Below are positions 1 through 8,663 of a stretch of DNA of 45,391 nucleotides, in pieces (within the stretch, counting starts at the first letter, position 1; the number at the start of each line of letters is the position of its first letter). The stretch is from a virus, in the IMG/VR virus record IMGVR_UViG_3300013113_000854, positions 1 to 45,391 of that record. The stretch is one strand, 5' to 3'. The notes beneath the pieces were generated by a model that was not told the DNA's origin, searched no databases, and was given only the letters and a program-made list of their open reading frames with translations. The position numbers and the translations under genes are program-made.

Positions 1-842
1 ATATTAAAGAAATAAAAACATATTCTACAAAAGAAATACTGGCCAAAGGGGGGGATATTACTAAACTTGATGAAGGTCCTGTTGAACCCCCAGGTTGGGA
101 TACAGAGGATTATTGGGTTAGAGGAGAAGCAGACGTCCCCGAATGGATGAACCCAGGTAATAAGTATAAAACAATAAAATATGATAAAAAATCAAGTTTC
201 GGTTCAGATGTTCTCAAATATTATATCCCCGAATTAAAAGCACTTACAGGAACTACCTCACAAGGTACTAAAATAACAAGAGGGTTAAAAATATTAGCTA
301 TGATTATGGTAAACAAAGAAGGATTCCATGCAAATCCTAGGGGTTCAGGTCCACCTGGATTGGGAGGGGATAGTGTAAATGGAACAAGATCATTTAGATT
401 TAATAACCCCGCAAATATTGGTAATACAGATTCAGGGGCAAATAAGGCATTTGATTCTCTAAAAGATGGAATCGTTTGGCAATTAGATTATCTTTATGGT
501 GTAGCCACGGGTACAAATAAATTTGACCCATCAGGAAAAGAAATTAAAATCTCCAGATCTTACCCCATAGGAAAAACCAAAAAAATAAAACCCTATTTTT
601 CTGAAGAAGTAGCATTAAGGGAAGGTTATAATCCTTATCTCCCTGGTTATGAATTTACCTATACTGGAAAGATTAAAGAATTTGTAAAAATATACTCAAC
701 AGGAGCTCGAGGAACCAATAGTTATATTAGTACAATAGCATCCTTTTTTAGATTAAATGGTTATACTATGGTTGATGAGAATACCACCTTAACAGAATTA
801 GTTGCTTTAGATGGAACTGAAGAAATTATAATCCCAAGTTAA
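1..842 (+). CDS. Partial CDS (5' end outside window), possible lysozyme-like tail protein
   Basis: The frame is open from the left edge (first full codon at base 3) to a TAA at 840-842, so the gene starts upstream; the ATG at 147 is probably internal. About 280 residues are visible. The central part holds an RFNNPANIG motif followed about 20 residues later by a DGIVWQLDYLYG block, a layout that resembles the RNNNPGNI region of some phage peptidoglycan-degrading proteins. No catalytic residues could be fixed, so this is weak. No signal peptide or membrane segment is seen. It lies just before another unknown gene, 6 bp apart, and both could belong to the tail or baseplate. Function unproven. 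Confidence 0.5.
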   Translation, partial: IKEIKTYSTKEILAKGGDITKLDEGPVEPPGWDTEDYWVRGEADVPEWMNPGNKYKTIKYDKKSSFGSDVLKYYIPELKALTGTTSQGTKITRGLKILAMIMVNKEGFHANPRGSGPPGLGGDSVNGTRSFRFNNPANIGNTDSGANKAFDSLKDGIVWQLDYLYGVATGTNKFDPSGKEIKISRSYPIGKTKKIKPYFSEEVALREGYNPYLPGYEFTYTGKIKEFVKIYSTGARGTNSYISTIASFFRLNGYTMVDENTTLTELVALDGTEEIIIPS

Positions 843-848
843 TAAACT

Positions 849-1514
849 ATGCCCCAATATTACCCTAAATCCCAAGTAACACTAAATCTTTTCACTAATG
901 GACAAGAATATAAATCCTTCTCCACAGATAAAGAATATATAGGGTATTATTATAAGACTTCAAATGGAGAAATATTTGCTGGGAGAAATTTTGAATCTTT
1001 AACCCAAGAAAAATTAATACCTATTTTACCTCTTAAAGAAGAATTTCATAATTTACCTATAGCTGATAATAATGTTTATTCCCTAAAAGAAGATGAAGAT
1101 CTTTATATAACAAATGATCCTACTCCCCCCTACCCTATAGGGGGTATTGATTTAATACCCAATAATTTCCTTATTACATCTTATCCCGATCCTAATTCAT
1201 CATCACCAAGATCAATCCCTACCCAATTCAAATCTACTCCTACCCCTGAAGATATAAGAGTAGGAGAATATCGAAGGTATTTTGCTAAAAAAATAAATGA
1301 AATTCAATATATGGAAATAAATAAAGAAACTTACACAAAATTTAAAGAAAAAAATCCCACAGTGGCTTTTGATTTGTATGAAGTTGCTTTTCTCCCTTGG
1401 GATTTAGAAAATACCCAATCTTCCTTTTCAACCAATTCAAGGATATTATCTTTAACTGAAAAGAATAATAATTGGTGGGGTTTTAGGTTATACTTTGAAA
1501 GATACCTTGCCTAA
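849..1514 (+). CDS. Hypothetical protein, possibly structural
   Basis: A 221-residue protein of unknown function. It starts 6 bp after the upstream gene and its ATG is the first in the frame. The sequence is rich in Tyr, Pro, Ser and Asn, with no membrane segment and no enzyme motif I recognise. The N-terminal part (LNLFTNGQEYKSF, then YIGYYYKTSNGEIFAGRNFE) looks like a beta-rich domain of the sort found in phage baseplate or tail proteins, but this is only an impression. The gene is probably the last of a late structural operon, because a Bacteroidota-type promoter for the next gene overlaps its 3' end. Confidence 0.65.
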   Translation: MPQYYPKSQVTLNLFTNGQEYKSFSTDKEYIGYYYKTSNGEIFAGRNFESLTQEKLIPILPLKEEFHNLPIADNNVYSLKEDEDLYITNDPTPPYPIGGIDLIPNNFLITSYPDPNSSSPRSIPTQFKSTPTPEDIRVGEYRRYFAKKINEIQYMEINKETYTKFKEKNPTVAFDLYEVAFLPWDLENTQSSFSTNSRILSLTEKNNNWWGFRLYFERYLA

Positions 1515-1537
1515 TTAAATTTTCCTCATTATATTCA
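1506..1537 (+). promoter_or_regulatory. Bacteroidota-type promoter for the polymerase-like gene
   Basis: CTTG (1506-1509, one mismatch to the -33 TTTG) is followed after exactly 20 bp by TATATTCA (1530-1537), matching the TAnnTTTG -7 element. The ATG of the next gene is at 1542, only 4 bases beyond the -7 box, so the transcript would be leaderless or nearly so. Confidence 0.5.
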
Positions 1538-1541
1538 CTAT

Positions 1542-2810
1542 ATGTTCTATATAGTAGAAACCAAAAGACAATTAAACGAATTCAATAAAAAAGGTTATAA
1601 GGAAGCTTATATAGAGGTAATACCCTACTCTGATAAAACACATCCAACAATTACAGATGTTAGTTTAGTTTACATTAGACCATTTGAAGCAACCAAGGGA
1701 TATATTTTAACATTAGACCATAGCGAAGCTATGTCATTAAACAGCGAGTATATTGAAGAATCAATTAATAAATTCGATAAGTTATATGTTTGGGGTAGAA
1801 AAGAATTTAGGCATTTTTACTGGTGGACTAATGAGGTAATTGATTTATCTTTATCTGCCCCTAGTTATGAAAAAGAAACAACTCAAACACACAAATTATT
1901 CAATAGTTATAAGAGATACAAGGGTAAATTAGACATTAATCGAATTATTCCTCTTGTTAAACATTATGAAGCTTGTGAAAAAAATTATAATAATTTAAAA
2001 CAATACAAAGATGAACCTGTCAACAAATTTTACAACCAATCAATACCATTTTTATTCCACTTTATCGAGAAAAGTGGTATACGAGTGGATCCCCAACTCT
2101 TCGAAGACTACTTCGATCGTGGTAGCACGGATAAAGTGTACACACAGTATAACTTTAGAACCACAACAACAAGACCCTCAAATAGGTTCGGAGGGATTAA
2201 CTTTGCAGCATTAAATAAAGAAAATGGCTGCCGTAAAGCATTTATACCAGATAATGATAAGTTTGTTGAGATTGATATTTCTGCCTATCATCCTACTCTT
2301 GCTGCTCATCTTGTTGATTATAAATTCGATACTGATGACATTCATGCTTCCTTTGCAAAAATGTATAAGGTTGATTACAAAAAAGCTAAGGAATTAACAT
2401 TTAAACAATTATATGGTGGGGTATTTAAACAATATAAGGACTTAGAATTTTTCCAAAAAGTACAAAAGTATGTAGATGAATTATGGGAAAAATTTAACAA
2501 TGATGGTTATATTGAATGTATGATTTCAAAATACAGGTTTGAAAAAGATAAATTAGATAACATGAACCCACAAAAATTATTTAATTATCTGCTACAAAAT
2601 TTGGAGACGTCACTTAATGTTCGTATATTGAGGCATATATTAAAAAGAATAATATTTAAAAAATCAAAATTGGTATTATACACGTATGATGCGTTTTTAT
2701 TTGATTTAGCAGATGATGAAGAATATTTAATAGAAGATATAAAGAATATCTTTAAAAGATATGGATTAAAAGTAAAACTTAAACATGGAACAAACTACGA
2801 TTTTGAATAA
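1542..2810 (+). CDS. Family A-like DNA polymerase palm protein
   Basis: A 422-residue protein whose C-terminal half has the order of family A polymerase motifs. FRTTTTRPSNRFGGINFAAL (205-224) resembles the block before motif A. FVEIDISAYHPTLAAHL (241-257) fits motif A with metal-binding D245. KAKELTFKQLYGG (281-293) fits motif B. NYLLQNLETSLNV (348-360) fits the conserved Asn-Gln helix. YTYDAFLFDL (380-389) fits motif C with D383. Residues 1-140 may be a degenerate exonuclease or a separate domain; no clear exonuclease Asp/Glu set is visible. It is shorter than T7 or Pol I enzymes. The phage also has a gp43 polymerase, so its role could be repair, priming or accessory synthesis. The motif reading is fairly secure, the role is not. 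Confidence 0.7.
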   Translation: MFYIVETKRQLNEFNKKGYKEAYIEVIPYSDKTHPTITDVSLVYIRPFEATKGYILTLDHSEAMSLNSEYIEESINKFDKLYVWGRKEFRHFYWWTNEVIDLSLSAPSYEKETTQTHKLFNSYKRYKGKLDINRIIPLVKHYEACEKNYNNLKQYKDEPVNKFYNQSIPFLFHFIEKSGIRVDPQLFEDYFDRGSTDKVYTQYNFRTTTTRPSNRFGGINFAALNKENGCRKAFIPDNDKFVEIDISAYHPTLAAHLVDYKFDTDDIHASFAKMYKVDYKKAKELTFKQLYGGVFKQYKDLEFFQKVQKYVDELWEKFNNDGYIECMISKYRFEKDKLDNMNPQKLFNYLLQNLETSLNVRILRHILKRIIFKKSKLVLYTYDAFLFDLADDEEYLIEDIKNIFKRYGLKVKLKHGTNYDFE

Positions 2811-3255
2811 CACAGATAGTATTTATAGGGAGAAATACGATTTTGAAAACCCGCTAAATATAGGAGACTTGAATAACAAATTATTTTGCACCTTCACAAC
2901 ATTAGAAGGGGTTGATGGGTTAGTAAAAGATCTTTCTTCCCAATATTCTATAATGTATAATAAAATGTTTGTTCTTTATATTAAGAGCAATGAGGAATAT
3001 GTTATCACTTATAATGTGGATCAAGGTAATGTTCAAGAAATTCCTGATAATACAATTTTAGTTCATAGAAAAAAAGAAACAAACACCTTGTACACTATAA
3101 ATGCTTTAAATGAACTTATAAAAAGCCTGAATGGTGGAGTTGTAGATACTAAATTCCCCATAGACTGGCAACACTATAAAAACTGCGTTTTATTAACTCA
3201 ACATAATGAGTTAAAACAGCTAAATACAAAAATTCATAAAATAATTGAATTATAA
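2785..3255 (+). CDS. Hypothetical protein
   Basis: 156 residues, unknown function. The ATG at 2785 lies inside the end of the polymerase-like gene (26-base overlap); no other start exists until about codon 58, so this start is preferred. It has no membrane segment or known motif. It sits between the polymerase-like gene and the gp32 gene, and the overlap suggests translational coupling to the former. It ends just before the promoter of the gp32 gene. Confidence 0.65.
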   Translation: MEQTTILNNTDSIYREKYDFENPLNIGDLNNKLFCTFTTLEGVDGLVKDLSSQYSIMYNKMFVLYIKSNEEYVITYNVDQGNVQEIPDNTILVHRKKETNTLYTINALNELIKSLNGGVVDTKFPIDWQHYKNCVLLTQHNELKQLNTKIHKIIEL

Positions 3256-3287
3256 TTTGGCCCCCAAATCAATTTTTATTATATTTA
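3256..3287 (+). promoter_or_regulatory. Bacteroidota-type promoter for gp32 operon
   Basis: TTTG at 3256-3259, 20 bp spacer, TATATTTA at 3280-3287. This fits the -33/-7 consensus of Bacteroidota primary sigma promoters, with the last base of the -7 box being A rather than G. The gp32 ATG follows 27 bases later. Confidence 0.7.
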
Positions 3288-3314
3288 TTACAATTAATTA
3301 TTAAAACTTACTAA

Positions 3315-4169
3315 ATGGATTTAAATGCTATTAAGTCGAGATTGAATACCTTAAATAAGCAATCAAACTCGCAAAACAGAGAAAAAAAGGATTATACCTT
3401 AATTTATTGGAAACCTAAACAAGAGGGGAAATATCAAATTAGATTTGTTCCTTCGGCACATGAAGTTACTAATGATCCTTTTCATGAAATTATGATGCAC
3501 TACGGAGTAGGAAAATTTCCTATTATGGCATTAACTAATTGGGGAGAAGATGACCCAATTGTTGATTTTACTGCAAAATTGAGAAAAACATCTGAACCTG
3601 AAAACTGGAGACTAGCTAAAAAGTTATACCCTAAAATGAGAGTATTTGCCCCTGTAATTGTTAGAGGCGAAGAAGATAAGGGTGTTCGTTTATTCGAATT
3701 CAGTAAAACACTTTACATGGAATTGTTATCAATTGCTGATGATGAGGATTATGGAGATTTTACTGATGTAGCTGCTGGATTTGACTTTGTAGTTAATGCT
3801 ACTAAAGTTGTTGATAGACCTGGTTTTTCATTAAGTTTAAGACCTAAACCAAAACAAACTCCTTTAAGCAAAGATGCTAAGGAAGTAAAAGAATGGTTAG
3901 CTACTCAACCTTCATTATTAGAAGAAAGATTCAAATACACTTATGATAAACTGAAGGAAGAACTACAAAAGTTTATTTCTGAAGAAGAGAGTGGTGAAGA
4001 AGATGACATTTCATCAGAACCTATAAGTGAATTTGACAATGATACTACTGAGGTAAAGGAAAAAGAAAATAACTTTAATCTCGAAAATCAAGGGAAAAAA
4101 GCAACATCCAAAGCAACAGAATTTGATAAAATGTTCGCTGATGATGATGATGATGGTTTACCATTTTAA
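3315..4169 (+). CDS. 32: gp32-like single-stranded DNA-binding protein
   Basis: 284 residues. The N-terminal basic segment, the central block beginning YTLIYWKPKQEGKYQIRFVP (about 27-46), and a long acidic C-terminal arm ending DDDDDGLPF match T4-type gp32: the N-terminus for cooperativity, the core for ssDNA, and the acidic tail for contacts with replication proteins. The Cys/His zinc site of T4 gp32 is not evident. The last residues also resemble the DDDIPF tip of bacterial SSB. The gene has its own promoter, as expected for an abundant protein, and is followed 10 bp later by uvsX. It would coat ssDNA at the fork and help load UvsX and gp41. Confidence 0.88.
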   Translation: MDLNAIKSRLNTLNKQSNSQNREKKDYTLIYWKPKQEGKYQIRFVPSAHEVTNDPFHEIMMHYGVGKFPIMALTNWGEDDPIVDFTAKLRKTSEPENWRLAKKLYPKMRVFAPVIVRGEEDKGVRLFEFSKTLYMELLSIADDEDYGDFTDVAAGFDFVVNATKVVDRPGFSLSLRPKPKQTPLSKDAKEVKEWLATQPSLLEERFKYTYDKLKEELQKFISEEESGEEDDISSEPISEFDNDTTEVKEKENNFNLENQGKKATSKATEFDKMFADDDDDGLPF

Positions 4170-4179
4170 ATAAGGTTAT

Positions 4180-5253
4180 ATGGCGAAAAGAAAATCTCTA
4201 CAGGAGGCAGTCTCCAAAGAAATAAAATCTAAATTTGATTTAAGTTCCTTCAAAGAAAAGAAGGGACTTAAACAAAATATCAAATTTAAAGAACAAGAAT
4301 GGATTCCACTTTCTAAGGCATTTCAAGACGTTACATCAATCCCTGGCATTCCAATGGGGCATATTGTTTTATTAAGAGGTCATTCTGACACAGGTAAAAC
4401 AACTGCTTTACTAGAAGCCGCAGTTTCAGCCCAAAAAAGAAAAATCCTTCCAATTTTCATTATTACTGAAATGAAATGGAATTGGGAACACGCAAAACAA
4501 ATGGGATTAGAAGTTGATGAAGTTGTTGATACAGATACAGGTGAAATTGTAAATTACGAAGGTAATTTTATTTACGTTGATAGGGAAACTATCAATTCAA
4601 TTGAAGATGTAGCTATGTTTATTTTAGATTTAATTGATGAACAAAAACGAGGTAATTTACCATATGATTTATTATTCTTATGGGATTCAATAGGATCAGT
4701 ACCCTGTGAAATGTCTCTCAAATCTAATAAGAACAACAATGAATGGAATGCAGGTGCAATGTCAACTCAATTTGGGAATAATGTTAATCAAAGAATTACA
4801 TTATCTAGAAAAGAATCATCTAAACATACAAATACTTTAGTTTGTATAAACAAAGTATGGACTGCAAAAGCAGAATCACCAATGGGTAAACCTAAATTAA
4901 TGAATAAGGGTGGATTTGCTATGTGGTTTGACTCTACCTTTGTAGTTACATTTGGTAATATTTCAAATGCTGGTACATCTAAAATTAAAGCAATTAAAGA
5001 TGGAAAACAGGTGGAATTTGCTAAACGTGTTAATTTACAAATTGATAAAAACCATATTAATGGAGTTACTACAAGAGGTAGAATAGTTATGACACCACAT
5101 GGATTTATCAATGATAATGATAAGGAACTTAAAGAATACAAAAATGCTAATGCATCCGCTTGGAAGAGTATTTTAGGTGGAAGTGATTTCCAAATTGTAG
5201 AAGAAGATCATGAGGTAAATGATATTTCCTCTTATACTGAAGAACCAGAATAG
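4180..5253 (+). CDS. uvsX: UvsX/RecA-like recombinase
   Basis: 357 residues, close to T4 UvsX (about 390). Walker A is GHSDTGKT (67-74) and Walker B lies in LLFLWDSIGSV with D169. The sequence KDGKQVEFAKRVNLQIDKNH and the later block are typical of RecA-fold C-terminal strands, and an acidic tail follows. It should form ATP-dependent filaments on gp32-coated ssDNA for strand exchange and recombination-dependent replication. It follows gp32 by 10 bp and precedes the 5' nuclease by 3 bp, so it is in one operon. No UvsY gene is seen in the window. Confidence 0.88.
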   Translation: MAKRKSLQEAVSKEIKSKFDLSSFKEKKGLKQNIKFKEQEWIPLSKAFQDVTSIPGIPMGHIVLLRGHSDTGKTTALLEAAVSAQKRKILPIFIITEMKWNWEHAKQMGLEVDEVVDTDTGEIVNYEGNFIYVDRETINSIEDVAMFILDLIDEQKRGNLPYDLLFLWDSIGSVPCEMSLKSNKNNNEWNAGAMSTQFGNNVNQRITLSRKESSKHTNTLVCINKVWTAKAESPMGKPKLMNKGGFAMWFDSTFVVTFGNISNAGTSKIKAIKDGKQVEFAKRVNLQIDKNHINGVTTRGRIVMTPHGFINDNDKELKEYKNANASAWKSILGGSDFQIVEEDHEVNDISSYTEEPE

Positions 5254-5256
5254 ACT

Positions 5257-6294
5257 ATGAGAAAAAAAGAATTACTAGACCTCTTGAACAATGATCAAGG
5301 GAATGATACAAGTATGCCTAAAGGTGATAGGATCTTATTAATAGATGGGTTAAATCTATTTTTTAGAAACTTTGCCATGTTACAAATGGTTAACCCAAAA
5401 GGGGTACATATTGGGGGGTTAGGTGGTTTCTTTAGATCCTTAGGAGCATTAATTAGACAAATCCAACCTCATCAAGTATATGTAGTATTTGATGGGGCTG
5501 GTTCTTCATTAAATCGTAAAAATCTTGTTCCTGAATATAAATCAGGTAGGGAAACTCAAAGAATTACTAATTGGGAAGTATTTGATAATTTGGATGAAGA
5601 ACATGATTCCAAAATAGATCAAATAATAAGAATTATACAATATTTAAAAACATTGCCTGTTAAAACAGTATCAATAGATAAGGTAGAAGCGGATGATATT
5701 ATCGCGTATTTAAGTCATAAAGCGCTAAAACAACGCGGTGATAAAGCATTCATAGTCTCCAGCGATAAGGATTTTCTTCAATTGGTAAATGACAGAGTTG
5801 TTGTTTATAGACCTATGGAAAAGAAATTTTATACTAATGAATCCTTTAAGGAAAAATACAATATGCCTCCTGAAAATTTCATTATTTATAAAACACTTAT
5901 GGGTGATAGTTCTGATAAAATAAAAGGAATAAAGGGTTTAGGTCCTAAAAAATTATTTAAATTATTTCCTGAATTAAACAAGTGGGAAGTTTCATGGCAG
6001 GATGTTTTGGATATTTGTGAAAGAAAGTTTAAAGACCATATTATATATGCTAGGATAATTCAAGAAATAAATGAATTAGAAAAAAATTACAAAATAATGG
6101 ATTTGAGTAATCCAATGATGGATGAAAAGGATAAAGAATATTTAAATGAATTTGTGAATTCAAAAGATTTATCGTATAATCCAAAATTGTTTGTAGATTT
6201 ATACAATGAAGATGAATTAGGAGGAATGATCAGAAATGTAGATTTCTGGTTAAGAGAAAATTTTATAAAATTAGTTTCAAAAAATAAGTTATGA
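5257..6294 (+). CDS. rnh: 5'-3' exonuclease / RNase H (FEN family)
   Basis: 345 residues, similar in size to T4 RNase H (305). The acidic metal-binding residues of the PIN/FEN fold are all present: D30 (ILLIDGLNLFFR), D79 (VVFDGAGS), E144-D146-D147 (VEADDII), D170 and D172 (SSDKDF), and D217/D220 (GDSSDKIKG). A helix-3-turn-helix follows at KIKGIKGLGPKK (221-232). It should remove RNA primers and flaps from lagging-strand fragments. The stop overlaps the start of the helicase gene (ATGA at 6291), which suggests coupled translation. Confidence 0.88.
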   Translation: MRKKELLDLLNNDQGNDTSMPKGDRILLIDGLNLFFRNFAMLQMVNPKGVHIGGLGGFFRSLGALIRQIQPHQVYVVFDGAGSSLNRKNLVPEYKSGRETQRITNWEVFDNLDEEHDSKIDQIIRIIQYLKTLPVKTVSIDKVEADDIIAYLSHKALKQRGDKAFIVSSDKDFLQLVNDRVVVYRPMEKKFYTNESFKEKYNMPPENFIIYKTLMGDSSDKIKGIKGLGPKKLFKLFPELNKWEVSWQDVLDICERKFKDHIIYARIIQEINELEKNYKIMDLSNPMMDEKDKEYLNEFVNSKDLSYNPKLFVDLYNEDELGGMIRNVDFWLRENFIKLVSKNKL

Positions 6295-7661
6295 CATTAA
6301 AATCAATAGAAGAATACGGGCCAGGGTTTCAAATTAAAGTGTTATCTTCACTTTTAACTCATAAAGAGTTCTTAACGAACATTTATGATATTTTAAATGA
6401 AGATGATTTTAATAACCAAGCCCATAAATGGATTATACAAGAAATATTAAAGTATTATGATAAGTATCATACTACACCCTCACTTGATGTTTTAAAGGTA
6501 GAGGTTAAAAAAGTAGAAAATGAAGTTTTACAATTATCAATAAAAGAACAATTAAGAGAAGCTTATATAACAAGTGATGAAGATTTAGAATATGTTCAAG
6601 GAGAATTTTCGGCATTTTGTAAAAATCAACAATTAAAACAAGCCCTACTATCATCAGTAGATTTATTAAAGGCAGGGGATTATGATTCCATTAAATTTAT
6701 GATTGAAAATGCCTTAAAATCTGGTCAAGATAAAAATTTAGGGCATGAATATAATTTAGATATTGAAACTAGATATAGAGAAAACAACAGAAAAATAATC
6801 CCAACACCTTGGAGAAGAATAAATGAGCTATTACAAGGTGGATTAGGTGGAGGTGATTTTGGACTAATATTTGGTAATCCTGGAGGGGGAAAATCTTGGA
6901 CTTTAGTTGCTCTAGGAGGATATGCAGTAAGAATGGGTTATAATGTTCTACACTATACTTTAGAATTAGGCGAAGATTATGTTGGTTTAAGATATGATGC
7001 TTTCTTTACCCAAATTCCAGTAGACCATTTAACAAAACATAAAGAAAAAGTAGAAGAAGTAATTCCTCAAATTCCTGGAAAATTAGTTATAAAAGAATTT
7101 CCCACTGGAAGAGCAAGTATTCATACAGTAGAATCTCATATAAGAAAGTGTATAGACAGAGATGTAAAACCGGATTTAATTCTAATAGATTATGTTGATT
7201 TATTATCATCAAAAAGAAAGAATGTAGATCGTAAGTATGAAATTGATGATATTTATACAAGTACTAAGGGATTAGCTAAAGAATTAAACCTACCAATTTG
7301 GTCAGTTTCTCAAGTAAATCGTGCAGGTGCAAAAGATGATATCATTGAGGGTGATAAAGCAGCTGGTTCTTATGATAAAATAATGATTACAGATTTTTGT
7401 TTGTCACTATCAAGAAAAGCAAAAGATAAAGTAAATGGAACAGGAAGATTTCATGTTATGAAAAACAGATACGGAATGGATGGATTAACATTTGGGGTAA
7501 AAGCAGACACATCAACAGGTCATTTTGAAGTTCATGATTATGATGAAGATGATGAATTGGTTACAAACCAACCCCCATCACGTCCAGGAGAAATAGATAA
7601 TTGGGATAAGGATCACTTAGCTCATCAAGAGGTTACGAAGAATTTTTTTATTAACACTTAA
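6291..7661 (+). CDS. 41: Replicative DnaB-like helicase (gp41)
   Basis: 456 residues, close to T4 gp41 (475). There is an N-terminal helical domain (about 1-140), then a RecA-fold domain with Walker A GNPGGGKS (195-202) and Walker B PDLILIDY (294-301). SVSQVNRAG follows as the sensor/motif 3 region, and an arginine-rich block KNRYGMDGLTFGV closes the core. It should unwind DNA 5' to 3' as a hexamer on the lagging strand. No gp61 primase gene is in this window. The start overlaps the preceding stop by 4 bases. Confidence 0.88.
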   Translation: MTLKSIEEYGPGFQIKVLSSLLTHKEFLTNIYDILNEDDFNNQAHKWIIQEILKYYDKYHTTPSLDVLKVEVKKVENEVLQLSIKEQLREAYITSDEDLEYVQGEFSAFCKNQQLKQALLSSVDLLKAGDYDSIKFMIENALKSGQDKNLGHEYNLDIETRYRENNRKIIPTPWRRINELLQGGLGGGDFGLIFGNPGGGKSWTLVALGGYAVRMGYNVLHYTLELGEDYVGLRYDAFFTQIPVDHLTKHKEKVEEVIPQIPGKLVIKEFPTGRASIHTVESHIRKCIDRDVKPDLILIDYVDLLSSKRKNVDRKYEIDDIYTSTKGLAKELNLPIWSVSQVNRAGAKDDIIEGDKAAGSYDKIMITDFCLSLSRKAKDKVNGTGRFHVMKNRYGMDGLTFGVKADTSTGHFEVHDYDEDDELVTNQPPSRPGEIDNWDKDHLAHQEVTKNFFINT

Positions 7662-7673
7662 ATTTTAATTAAA

Positions 7674-8660
7674 ATGGCAAAAACTAACCTACTTAAGGAA
7701 AGAATAGTCTATAAGCCTTTTGAATACCCGAAGGCTTTTGATTACTGGCTTAAACAACAACAAGCACATTGGATTCATACTGAAGTCCCAATGATGTCAG
7801 ACATTAATGATTGGAAACAAAACTTAAATAAAACCGAAAAAAACATTATTGGTTCTATTTTAAAAGGTTTTGCCCAAACAGAAACAGTAGTAAATGATTA
7901 TTGGACAGGGTTAGTAACAAAATGGTTTCGAAAACCGGAAGTAATAGCTATGGCTACAACATTTGGTGCTATGGAAACAATACACGCAGAAGCTTATTCT
8001 TTACTTAATGAGGAATTAGGATTAGATGATTTTAGTGAGTTTTTAGAAGACGAAACTACTATGGCTAAGATTGAAAATTTAATGGATATTAGAGATAGTT
8101 TTAATGGAGAAATTGATCCTCATGAGATAGCAAAATCTTTAGCTATATTTTCTGCATTTACAGAAGGGGTAAATTTATTTTCTTCATTCGCTGTTTTACT
8201 TTCTTTTAAAATGAGAAATAAACTTAAAGGAGTTGGGCAAATAGTTGAATGGTCAATAAGAGATGAATCATTACATTCAGAAGCAGGGTGTTGGTTATTT
8301 AGAACTTTAGTAAAAGAAAACCCTAACCTAAAAACTCCCGAATTAGAAACAGCAATAAATGAAGCAGCTTTACTTTCTCTTCAATTAGAACTTGATTTTA
8401 TAGAAAAGGTTTATGAACTTGGTGACTTAGAAGGTTGCTCAAAATATGATTTACAAAATTTTATTAAAAATAGAGTAAATACAAAATTAGGAGATTTAGG
8501 ATACAATCCTATAATTTTAGATGTAGATAGATCTTCAGTTAATAATATGAAATGGTTTGACCATTTATCTGCTGGAAAACAACATACAGATTTCTTTGCA
8601 AATAGAGTAACAAACTACAGTAAAGGTCATTTAGAATGGAATGCAGCCTCAATTTTTTAA
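7674..8660 (+). CDS. nrdB: Ribonucleotide reductase class I small subunit
   Basis: 328 residues. The diiron ligands can be read as E70, E101, H104, E164, E198 and H201 (motifs FAQTE, METIHAEAY, FTEGVNLFSS, RDESLHSE), and the radical tyrosine is present as Y108. The first carboxylate is Glu where E. coli NrdB has Asp. It generates the tyrosyl radical used by the large subunit to make deoxynucleotides for phage DNA. It lies 12 bp after gp41 and 3 bp before nrdA. The order small then large subunit is the reverse of many nrdAB operons. Confidence 0.9.
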   Translation: MAKTNLLKERIVYKPFEYPKAFDYWLKQQQAHWIHTEVPMMSDINDWKQNLNKTEKNIIGSILKGFAQTETVVNDYWTGLVTKWFRKPEVIAMATTFGAMETIHAEAYSLLNEELGLDDFSEFLEDETTMAKIENLMDIRDSFNGEIDPHEIAKSLAIFSAFTEGVNLFSSFAVLLSFKMRNKLKGVGQIVEWSIRDESLHSEAGCWLFRTLVKENPNLKTPELETAINEAALLSLQLELDFIEKVYELGDLEGCSKYDLQNFIKNRVNTKLGDLGYNPIILDVDRSSVNNMKWFDHLSAGKQHTDFFANRVTNYSKGHLEWNAASIF

Positions 8661-8663
8661 TTT

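Noticed and set aside
2011-2214. Plus-strand frame inside the polymerase-like gene
   Set aside because: Out of frame with a gene whose motifs A-C are intact; low-complexity translation and no own promoter.
4788-5141. Minus-strand open frame opposite uvsX
   Set aside because: It lies wholly opposite a clear UvsX gene, has a Leu/Ser/Ile-rich nonsense composition, and no gene in the window is on the minus strand.
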